Source: Niastella sp. (GTDB lineage: Bacteria; Bacteroidota; Bacteroidia; Chitinophagales; Chitinophagaceae). Taken from it: a stretch of DNA of 64,000 bases. The stretch is taken from NCBI GenBank assembly GCA_017744515.1, contig JAGIBF010000018.1:1-64000 (forward strand), given 5' to 3'. This document shows, in pieces, positions 1-6,663 of the stretch (its first letter is position 1; each line of letters begins with the position of its first letter). The notes under the pieces are model-generated. The model saw nothing but the letters and a program-made list of their open reading frames with translations, did no database searches and had not been told where the DNA came from. Position numbers and translations under genes: made by a program.

Positions 1-976
1 CCATTCTCCGTTACGAATGCTTTTGCGACTTTCAGGTGGTTCCGGCGACGGTGTTCGTAAAATGAAAGAGATCGTCGATGCCGGCATGATCGGTGATGTA
101 CATACTGTTCAGTGCTGGACCAACCGTCCGGTATGGCCACAAGGTGTGCCTACTCCCAGCGGTCAGTTTGAAGTTCCTTCCACACTGGATTGGGACCTCT
201 GGCTCGGCCCTGCTAAAAAGATCGATTACAACCCCGCTTACCTGCCTTTCAACTGGCGTGGATGGTGGAATTTCGGTACCGGTTCTCTTGGTGATATGGC
301 TTGCCACATCATGGACCCTGTGTACCGCATTCTGCCGATCGATTTCCCTACCAGCGTAGAAGCCAGTGTAGCTACTATCTGGAAAGAAATGTGGAATGAT
401 ACTACAAATCCTGATAGCTGTCCTCCTTCTTCTATTGTACACCTGGTATACCCACGCAAAGATGGTAAGGGCAATATCCGCGTGTCCTGGCATGATGGTG
501 GCCTGCTGCCTGAGCGTCCGGAAGAACTGGGTCCTGATGAACCCATGGGCAACTGGGACGGTGGTACCATCTTCATCGGTACAAAAGGTAAGATCATGTG
601 CGACTGTTATGGAGCTAACCCACGCCTGCTGCCTACGCGCCTGATGAAGGAAAAGACCATGCCGAAAGAAACGATCAAGCGTGTACCCGAAGGACACTAT
701 GTTCAGTGGGTAAATGCAGCTATCGCCGGTTATGGTAAAGGTGAAACCAGCTCGCCATTCTCTTATGCTGGTCCGTTCACTGAAAGTATCCTGATCTCTA
801 ACCTCGCCATTCGCAGCTACCTGCTGAGGAATCCGAAAGGCAAAGGTTGGGATGACAAATACCTCGGCCGTAAGAAGCTGTTGTGGGATGCAAAGAACAT
901 GAAGATTACCAACTTCGACGAAGCCAACCAGTTTGTAAAGCGCGAATACCGCGACGGCTGGAGCTTGTCTTTGTAA
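1..976 (+). CDS. Gfo/Idh/MocA-family oxidoreductase, 3' part
   Basis: This is the C-terminal part of an NAD(P)-dependent sugar or polyol oxidoreductase of the Gfo/Idh/MocA type; the gene begins before the window. The family is recognised from the block TNRPVWPQGVPTP, the GWWNFGTGSLGDMACHIMDP stretch that supplies active-site residues in these proteins, and the C-terminal WVNAAIAGYGKGETSSPFSYAGPFTE region. The frame is open to base 2 with no stop. An ATG lies at 17, but homologues carry a whole N-terminal Rossmann domain, so it is not the start. Substrate cannot be told. The residues just before GGSGDGVRKM do not look like the usual MGNQG stretch (see findings). A hairpin terminator follows. 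Confidence 0.85.
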   Translation, partial: HSPLRMLLRLSGGSGDGVRKMKEIVDAGMIGDVHTVQCWTNRPVWPQGVPTPSGQFEVPSTLDWDLWLGPAKKIDYNPAYLPFNWRGWWNFGTGSLGDMACHIMDPVYRILPIDFPTSVEASVATIWKEMWNDTTNPDSCPPSSIVHLVYPRKDGKGNIRVSWHDGGLLPERPEELGPDEPMGNWDGGTIFIGTKGKIMCDCYGANPRLLPTRLMKEKTMPKETIKRVPEGHYVQWVNAAIAGYGKGETSSPFSYAGPFTESILISNLAIRSYLLRNPKGKGWDDKYLGRKKLLWDAKNMKITNFDEANQFVKREYRDGWSLSL

Positions 977-1001
977 TCATATTACAAGCTTTTCATACAA
1001 G

Positions 1002-1033
1002 GGAGATGCCTGACGGGGGCATCTCCTTTTTTT
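1002..1033 (+). terminator. Rho-independent terminator after the oxidoreductase
   Basis: A 9-bp perfect stem (GGAGATGCC / GGCATCTCC) with a 7-nt loop is followed by seven T residues. It lies 26 bp after the oxidoreductase stop and before the sigma-factor cassette. Confidence 0.85.
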
Positions 1034-1122
1034 GTGCTCATAATGCTGGTTCTTCTATGGCTTTTCTCTCTTTCCAGGCAGCGTTTTTCTTTGTGACTGC
1101 ATTTTTATAGGTAAAGCCGCGT

Positions 1123-2163
1123 ATGAAGAAAAGCGTACTTATATTTTTTACCAGTCTTTTATTGATGAAACATGCCCGCGCCATCGACTTTTTTGATGGC
1201 AGTTACGGGGAGGCGCTCGCGCAGGCGAAGGTGGAGAATAAACTGCTGTTTATATACTTTACGGCTTCCTGGTGTGGACCTTGTGTGTACATGCAAAAAT
1301 ATATTTTCCCTGACCCTGAATTATCAGCTTATACAAAGCTGCATTACATTGCTGTGAAAATAGACATCGGCAAGGAAGATGGCCGTTTATTGCTGAATAA
1401 GTTCACGCATGGAAAAAGACAGGGGGTACCGGCGTATTTTATCATCAATGCCCGTGAAGAGATATTAAAAAGCGCCATCGGCGGGATGAAGTACAACCAA
1501 TTCAAGATGTTCCTGCTTTATGACAGGTCCAGGGCGTCCCGTGCACTGTATAAAGTGCTTGCTGATTCTGTAACAAGGGGGAAAATGGAGCAGCCCCGGT
1601 CAAAGCCTGCTTTTTTCAGCAGGTTGCTGTATAATGCAGCCGCCAGCAAATGGAAAACAGGCATCAGGGCCGGCATGAACCTGATGCAGCTACATGGAGG
1701 AGGACCTGGTACCCGGCTCAGGCCCGGCTATGAACTGGGTTTGTTTTTCGACCGGAGCCTGCGGCGTTATACTTTTCAACCGGCCATCCTGCTGACTTCC
1801 AAAGGAGGATACCTGAAGCAGAACGGCATCGATACCCGCATCAATATTCAATATCTCGAACTGTGTTTATCCAACGGATACCTGGTGAAACCATTATATC
1901 CGCTGAAGATATCTGTCAATCCGTATGCAGGCCTCGCTTTATGGGGTAAGGCTACCATGAAAGACGGGAAACAAGCCATCAACTTTGGCAATGAATTCAG
2001 CAAAACTGATTATGGTATCAAAATAGGCCTCAGTGCTTATCTGGGCAGTTTTGAGCCCTATATCGGTTACAACCTCGGGTTGAACAATATCGATCGTGCT
2101 ACCGGCAGTAAAATGTATGCAAGAGGATTTTATTTTTCAATAGCCCTGATCCCCGGGAAATAA
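1123..2163 (+). CDS. Secreted thioredoxin-fold protein fused to an outer-membrane beta-barrel-like domain
   Basis: 346 residues. A signal peptide (cut near residue 20, HARA|IDFF) is followed by a thioredoxin-like domain with the redox motif WCGPC (Cys51, Cys54) and the cis-Pro region GVPAYFIIN near residues 105-113. From about residue 180 the sequence changes to alternating beta strands (TGIRAGMNLMQL, YELGLFFDRSL, NPYAGLALWG, FEPYIGYNLGLNN) typical of small PorT/OmpW-like barrels in Bacteroidota. Known: periplasmic thioredoxins reduce or shuffle disulfides. Inferred: here the thioredoxin is tethered to the outer membrane. It leads an operon with an ECF sigma factor (7-bp gap). The two-domain fusion is unusual. 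Function beyond the folds is unknown. Confidence 0.75.
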   Translation: MKKSVLIFFTSLLLMKHARAIDFFDGSYGEALAQAKVENKLLFIYFTASWCGPCVYMQKYIFPDPELSAYTKLHYIAVKIDIGKEDGRLLLNKFTHGKRQGVPAYFIINAREEILKSAIGGMKYNQFKMFLLYDRSRASRALYKVLADSVTRGKMEQPRSKPAFFSRLLYNAAASKWKTGIRAGMNLMQLHGGGPGTRLRPGYELGLFFDRSLRRYTFQPAILLTSKGGYLKQNGIDTRINIQYLELCLSNGYLVKPLYPLKISVNPYAGLALWGKATMKDGKQAINFGNEFSKTDYGIKIGLSAYLGSFEPYIGYNLGLNNIDRATGSKMYARGFYFSIALIPGK

Positions 2164-2170
2164 AATAAAG

Positions 2171-2716
2171 ATGTTGTCGGCAGACCTGATTCAAAGATGT
2201 AAAAACGGTGAACACCGGGCCCAGCGCCAGTTGTTTGATCAGTATTGTACGCCCATGTACAATGTGTGCCTGCGCTATCTGCGGAGCGACTTCGATGCAG
2301 AAGAGGCTTTATCGAAGGGATTTACGAAAGTATTTGCCGGTATGGGCCGGTTTAACTATGAAGGAGAAGCGGCTTTGAAAGCGTGGATCAAAAAGATTAT
2401 GATCAATGAGTGTCTGATGTTGCTGCGGAGCAAAAACAATTTTTCATTGGTGCCCATTACGGAGGCTTCCGATATCATGCATCATGATGCCAGGCTCGAA
2501 AACATGGATACACGATACATTCTCGAATGTATTGCAGCATTGCCTGCCGGGTACCGGACTGTTTTGAACCTGTACATCGTAGAAGCCTATAAACACCATG
2601 AAATTGCAGCCATGCTGGGTATTGCAGAAAGCACTTCCCGGTCGCAGTTGAATAAGGCAAAGCAGGCGCTGAAAGAAAAATTATTGCAATACAACATTAA
2701 ATATGGCAAAGGATAA
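2171..2716 (+). CDS. ECF-type RNA polymerase sigma factor
   Basis: 181 residues, the normal length for an ECF sigma-70 factor. Region 2 is seen at residues 20-60 (LFDQYCTPMYNVCLRYLRSD...AEEALSKGFTKVF) and the region 4 helix-turn-helix at about 120-170 (LPAGYRTVLNLYIVEAYKHHEIAAMLGI). It would direct RNA polymerase to a small regulon, probably including this cassette. The end overlaps the next gene by 14 bp, the usual arrangement for a sigma factor and its membrane anti-sigma partner. The acidic motif usually written D-A-E-D is AEEALS here, a common ECF variation. Confidence 0.9.
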   Translation: MLSADLIQRCKNGEHRAQRQLFDQYCTPMYNVCLRYLRSDFDAEEALSKGFTKVFAGMGRFNYEGEAALKAWIKKIMINECLMLLRSKNNFSLVPITEASDIMHHDARLENMDTRYILECIAALPAGYRTVLNLYIVEAYKHHEIAAMLGIAESTSRSQLNKAKQALKEKLLQYNIKYGKG

Positions 2717-3377
2717 TTTTGATGAGTTGTTGAGGCAGGTTGTTGTTGCTTCGGATGAGGAATCCTTACACCCTTTTGACAGGGAAAGTGTATGGGATAA
2801 AATACATACCCGAAGTAATAACAAAAAATGGTACTATTTGCTGGCTGCAGCGACTGTGAGCGGTATCATTTTCATCTTGCTCTTTACGGGGCAAACCGAT
2901 AAAACCAATCTTACACGCAAAGCAACTCCAGCCTCTGTGATCACTCCGGCTACTGTGGGTAAGGATACATTGGCTGCACTTTCCTCCGGCGTTCTGGCCC
3001 GTCCCCGTCCTGTTGTCAATACTGGTTCAGAGAGCCTGTATCGCAATATTGTTATAGAGAAACCGGAGTCAGGCGAGGCCGATACGATCGCTATCGTCAA
3101 AACGTCTCCAATACTACAAGATACTGTGCTGTCCACGGAAAGCAATACTATGACGGCTGATCAGCCACAGGCTGCGATAAAAGAGCAGCCGGCGATCGGG
3201 GCAGAAGTGATAGCTGTAGAATTCAGGCCCGCAACACACGACACTGCAGTATCCGTTGATTATACTGCAGCAACAGGGAGAAAAGCAAACCGGTTGCGAT
3301 TCCGGGCAACAGAACAGGACTCTTCAAAATATATCAAGGTTGAAAGACCAGGAATGCGTTTAAAAATCAGGTTATAG
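2703..3377 (+). CDS. Probable membrane anti-sigma factor
   Basis: 224 residues with a cytoplasmic N-terminus of about 40 residues (DNFDELLRQVVVASDEE...FDRESVWDKI), one membrane segment (YYLLAAATVSGIIFILLF, about 44-61) and a long low-complexity Thr/Ala/Val-rich periplasmic part. Position and 14-bp overlap with the ECF sigma gene argue for an anti-sigma role; the N-terminal 'FDRESVWDKIHTR' resembles the zinc-free anti-sigma-like membrane proteins that follow ECF genes in Bacteroidota. No HxxxCxxC zinc motif is present. The functional call rests on context, not on a domain match. Confidence 0.6.
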   Translation: MAKDNFDELLRQVVVASDEESLHPFDRESVWDKIHTRSNNKKWYYLLAAATVSGIIFILLFTGQTDKTNLTRKATPASVITPATVGKDTLAALSSGVLARPRPVVNTGSESLYRNIVIEKPESGEADTIAIVKTSPILQDTVLSTESNTMTADQPQAAIKEQPAIGAEVIAVEFRPATHDTAVSVDYTAATGRKANRLRFRATEQDSSKYIKVERPGMRLKIRL

Positions 3378-3378
3378 G

Positions 3379-4116
3379 ATGAATAAAGCAAGCGTTTTTT
3401 TAATTGGCGCCCTTGTATTGAGCTGCTTATTGCCGTATGGTGCTTTTGCCCGGCAAACGCCTCCGGATACTTTGGTGATCAATACCCGGTTGGGAAAGAT
3501 CATACTAATCTCCGATTCATTACAGCGATTCAAGGCGGTGAACAACGATGTACTGATCAGGAAAGCATTGGAGATGAATACCAAAGACTCTTTGGGCAGG
3601 ATACAAGAGCGTACAAGCGTTCAGGCCTCCGGTACGCCTGCTAAAAAAAGACCCGGCCAAACGCGGGTATTTAAACTGCTACCCGCTTTTGGCGCTGGCC
3701 TTATCAGGGATAAGATCAGCCCTTTTCTGAGTCTTTCCCTTGATTTCGCACCACAGCGGCAGGATTATTACCTGAAATACAGTCCTGAATACACTTTTAT
3801 CAATCTCGGAGTGAGCAGTTTTTTTACTTTCCTTGAAGATGAAGCCGGAGCGTTTCATACCAACCACAATATTTTTCTCGAAGGCAGTCTGGGCAACCGT
3901 ATGAACAATAACGTCAACAATTACGGCAACTTTAGTGAACTGGCTGCCGGCATAGGCTACCTTGTCTATAAGGAGGGTACTTATTTCAAAGGCAGTACCT
4001 GGAAGCTTTTTGTCTCAATAGGCATTAAAAGATCATTTATCCGGATCAGGCCCGAACTATATATTACCGACAATTTCAGGAAGGTATTTCCCGGCCTTAC
4101 GTTGAAGATGTTTTAG
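3379..4116 (+). CDS. Secreted beta-rich protein of the sigma cassette
   Basis: 245 residues, not recognised. A signal peptide (GALVLSCLLPYGAFARQ) is followed by a short charged segment and, from about residue 95, alternating strands (AFGAGLIRDKISPFLSLSLDF, YLKYSPEYTFINLGVSS, NHNIFLEGSLGN, AGIGYLVYK, LFVSIGIKRSFI) ending in an aromatic Phe, all as expected of an outer-membrane beta-barrel. It starts 1 bp after the preceding stop and ends at a strong terminator, so it is the fourth gene of the ECF cassette. It may be the sensor or the target of the sigma system. Confidence 0.6.
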   Translation: MNKASVFLIGALVLSCLLPYGAFARQTPPDTLVINTRLGKIILISDSLQRFKAVNNDVLIRKALEMNTKDSLGRIQERTSVQASGTPAKKRPGQTRVFKLLPAFGAGLIRDKISPFLSLSLDFAPQRQDYYLKYSPEYTFINLGVSSFFTFLEDEAGAFHTNHNIFLEGSLGNRMNNNVNNYGNFSELAAGIGYLVYKEGTYFKGSTWKLFVSIGIKRSFIRIRPELYITDNFRKVFPGLTLKMF

Positions 4117-4126
4117 CAAAAGTAAA

Positions 4127-4163
4127 AGGCCATCTCTTTATTGAAGATGGCCTCACATTTTTT
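4127..4163. terminator. Bidirectional terminator between convergent genes
   Basis: Perfect 9-bp stem AGGCCATCT / AGATGGCCT with a 9-nt loop, then a T run on the plus strand and an A/T-rich run on the other side. It sits between the ECF cassette and the convergent dps gene. Confidence 0.8.
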
Positions 4164-4181
4164 ATAAATGGTGGTTCAAGT

Positions 4182-4652
4182 CTATTTCAGGTATGAGCGC
4201 AGCATCCAGGCCATCTTCTCGTGTTTCTCCATCAGGCCGGTAAGGAAGTCGGCAGTACCGGCATCCTTCAGTTTGTCCTGCATAATATCTACCTGCTGGC
4301 GCAGCTGACGGATCACTGTTTCATGGTCATCGAGCAGGTTGCGCACCTGTTTTTGCTGGTCGGGAGTAGTTGCGGGCTCTTCGAGGTCGGTGAGTTTCAG
4401 GTATTCTTTCAGCCGGCCTTCGGCAAAATGACCGATCATACGTATACGCTCTGCCACCTCATCGATCATTTCAGCCAGCTCTTCATACTGCCCTTCGTAA
4501 AACTTGTGCATCTCGATGAAGTTATCACCTACATAATTCCAATGGTAGTTGTGCGTCTTGGCATACAGGATATGCTCATTGGCCAGGATTTTATTCAGGG
4601 TGAGTGCTATCTGCTGCGCGTTCTTGTCTGTAAGTCCAATATTGGCTTTCAT
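4182..4652 (-). CDS. dps: Dps family ferritin-like DNA-binding / iron-storage protein
   Basis: 156 residues, standard Dps length. The intersubunit ferroxidase site is complete: His37 (NYHWNYVG), His49 and Glu53 (MHKFYEGQY), Asp64 and Glu68 (DEVAERIRMIG). Dps forms a dodecamer that oxidises Fe(II) with hydrogen peroxide and stores iron, protecting DNA under stress or starvation. The short N-terminus lacks a long Lys/Arg tail, so direct DNA binding is uncertain. Monocistronic by context: convergent with the ECF cassette and separated by about 250 bp of AT-rich sequence from the next minus-strand gene. Confidence 0.93.
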   Translation of the reverse strand: MKANIGLTDKNAQQIALTLNKILANEHILYAKTHNYHWNYVGDNFIEMHKFYEGQYEELAEMIDEVAERIRMIGHFAEGRLKEYLKLTDLEEPATTPDQQKQVRNLLDDHETVIRQLRQQVDIMQDKLKDAGTADFLTGLMEKHEKMAWMLRSYLK

Positions 4653-4899
4653 ACACTATGATTTGGTTTGTTAAATATGTAATGATTATATGCTATATAA
4701 ATATAGGATGATTTTAGTTACCGGATGCAGCACTGCAAACCGGATGCCCGCGAAAAGCGGGTTACTACAAGTGAATCCATGATTTGTACAAGCGATTCAA
4801 TGCATCACAATGCATACCGAAGGTCGTGTAAATCACGCTGCTTCGTTAGCAATAACAGGTAAATAACAAAAGCGTTGACACGAAATGAGGTCACGAAGA

Positions 4900-5829
4900 T
4901 TATTCTGTAGCCGGAGGCAAAGGCGGAGTCTCTTCACCAGGTTGGTCATTATCGGGCTCTTCCACGATTATTTCTGAAAGCGTGATCAGTTCCTGTTGCT
5001 TGTAACGGGTCTTATCCGTGTCGAAGCATTTGCTGAACTCTTCCAGCAGTGATTGGATGATGCGTTTGTTGGAGAGCGGCTTGAAGTAAGAAGGTACCGG
5101 TGGTACGTTGATGCGTTTGAAGTAGTTCTCTACGTCTTTATGTGTAAAGACCTGACCGCTCATCGGGTCGATGAAAAACTCTGCTTTATACAGGAAGTCG
5201 GCAGTATGGCGGTTGAAGTCGTAGTCCGACTTGAAATAAGCCAATACAAACTGACGGGGTATGTTGATGGCGCGTACAGGCACATCCAATAGTTCGCTCA
5301 GGATGAGGTATAGAATACCATTGGCAATAGCATTGCCGCGTTTGGTTTCCAGCTGCTTGTTGATCAGGAATTCTTCGGGATGCTGATAGCCTACTTCGGC
5401 GCCACGCAGGCTATAATAGTTGTACAGGATGCTGGTGAGTACATTCACCTGCTCCAGCGGAGTGAGGTAATTATTGAGCTCCAGCCAAATGTTGCGACGC
5501 AGCTTTTCGATCTCCTGGTACACTTGTGCAGTAGCCAGCTCGGGATATTGAAAACGGGATACCAGCAACGCGCCGGTGAGGAGATCCTGGTGTGCATTAT
5601 TATTCCAGGCCACTACTTCTTCAGACAGATCGCGGAGGTGCAGGCGGTGTATCAGCACTTCTATCTTTTCCTGGATCTCTTCGCTGATGGTATTCTCCCA
5701 CAGGTTCTCCAGGTTGGGAATGATGCCTTTGCCATAGTCGATAATGCGCGTAGACACTGCGTCATATACCTCTGCATCGGGGTCGTCCAACAAATGAAAC
5801 AGCGCTGATATTTCTTTATTTTCTTCCAT
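4900..5829 (-). CDS. SirB1-like transglutaminase-fold protein
   Basis: 309 residues. The central part (about 90-230) matches the SirB1 / transglutaminase-like N-terminal domain: LYNYYSLRGAEVGYQ, then KRGNAIANGILYLILSELL and VPVRAINIPRQFVLAYF, the equivalents of 'R-G-x-P-[LI]..LY..[LV]a..LgvPv..v..PghF'. The N-terminal 80 residues look like HEAT-type helices (DDPDAEVYDAVSTRIIDYGKG). The extreme C-terminus is a Pro/Glu-rich tail. No catalytic Cys is evident at the usual place, so it may be a binding protein rather than an enzyme. Its role is unknown; it is common as a single-copy gene in Bacteroidota. Confidence 0.75.
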   Translation of the reverse strand: MEENKEISALFHLLDDPDAEVYDAVSTRIIDYGKGIIPNLENLWENTISEEIQEKIEVLIHRLHLRDLSEEVVAWNNNAHQDLLTGALLVSRFQYPELATAQVYQEIEKLRRNIWLELNNYLTPLEQVNVLTSILYNYYSLRGAEVGYQHPEEFLINKQLETKRGNAIANGILYLILSELLDVPVRAINIPRQFVLAYFKSDYDFNRHTADFLYKAEFFIDPMSGQVFTHKDVENYFKRINVPPVPSYFKPLSNKRIIQSLLEEFSKCFDTDKTRYKQQELITLSEIIVEEPDNDQPGEETPPLPPATE

Positions 5830-5937
5830 GGTTTACAGCTTCATAACTATCGCACATTCAATATGAAGGTCAAGTTCGGGCAAACTGGTTTATAAAAAAT
5901 GAAAATGTTTTCCACAAATCCACAAAGACAAGCTTCC

Positions 5938-6089
5938 AGCTTCGAGCCACGAGCTGTGAGCTGAATAACATTAGAGGATTAAAGTTGAATGCTCACAGCG
6001 TCCGCTCAATCGCAACTGCTTCTTAGAATTCACGAAGATGTCCACTGCTTGTGTCTTTGCTCGCAGCTCACAGCTCGTGGCTCGAAGCT
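5938..6089. repeat. Intergenic inverted repeat with 26-bp perfect arms
   Basis: The arm AGCTTCGAGCCACGAGCTG + TGAGCTG (5938-5963) is repeated in perfect inverted orientation at 6064-6089, about 100 bp apart. It fills the gap between the SirB1-like gene and the YcxB-like gene and has no coding frame. It looks like a small non-autonomous repeat element. Confidence 0.8.
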
Positions 6090-6105
6090 TTCTTCACTCA
6101 CAAAA

Positions 6106-6657
6106 TTAGTCCTCTTCACTGAACTCAGAGGTCAGTGACAAGTGCTGATTCAATAACCGTTCCAGCTCCTTTTTTTCTTCGGCATGGCGAACGGCCCGCT
6201 TGGGTATAACGATGGCATGATGAGAGTTCGTATATAAGTAGTAACAGAAAGGTGTTTCTGCTTTACGCACGATGGCGTCCCAGCTGTATTTGGATTCGGA
6301 GGCTTCGTCCTTGTCGATGATGCCTGTATCCATCAGGATCACTTCCGCTTCGCTCAGCACGTGCTGGTTCTCGGGCTGCTTCAGGATGTCTTTCACCCGT
6401 CGCCCGATCGATCTTTTAATGAGCCAGGGAACCAGCAGGAAGTAAACGATGGCAATAGCACCAAAGATGATGAAGTCTATCACCTTTTGCCGGCTATGGC
6501 TGCCCAGGATGAAGAGGACGGCCACCGCTGCGTACAGCAGGAATACCCGCCCGTAATAGCGGATGCGATAGCCTTTCTTCTCCGGTGCAGACCAGGCTGT
6601 GTAATAATTGTAATCGAAGTATTCTTCTTCGGTAAGATGGTATTTGAGTACCAGCAT
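6106..6657 (-). CDS. YcxB-like membrane protein
   Basis: 183 residues. A short N-terminal strand segment (LKYHLTEEEYFDYNYYTAW) precedes two membrane helices (FLLYAAVAVLFILG and FIIFGAIAIVYFLLVPWL) and a C-terminal PH-like beta domain (WDAIVRKAETPFCYYLYTNSHHAIVIPKRAV). This layout is that of the YcxB-like family, whose function is unknown. It lies 6 bp downstream of topA on the same strand, so it is probably co-transcribed with it. A second YcxB-like gene occurs at 50407. Confidence 0.7.
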   Translation of the reverse strand: MLVLKYHLTEEEYFDYNYYTAWSAPEKKGYRIRYYGRVFLLYAAVAVLFILGSHSRQKVIDFIIFGAIAIVYFLLVPWLIKRSIGRRVKDILKQPENQHVLSEAEVILMDTGIIDKDEASESKYSWDAIVRKAETPFCYYLYTNSHHAIVIPKRAVRHAEEKKELERLLNQHLSLTSEFSEED

Positions 6658-6663
6658 CCGTAA

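Noticed and set aside
883-1110. Small plus-strand open frame overlapping the oxidoreductase end
   Set aside because: It runs through the rho-independent terminator and has no plausible protein features.
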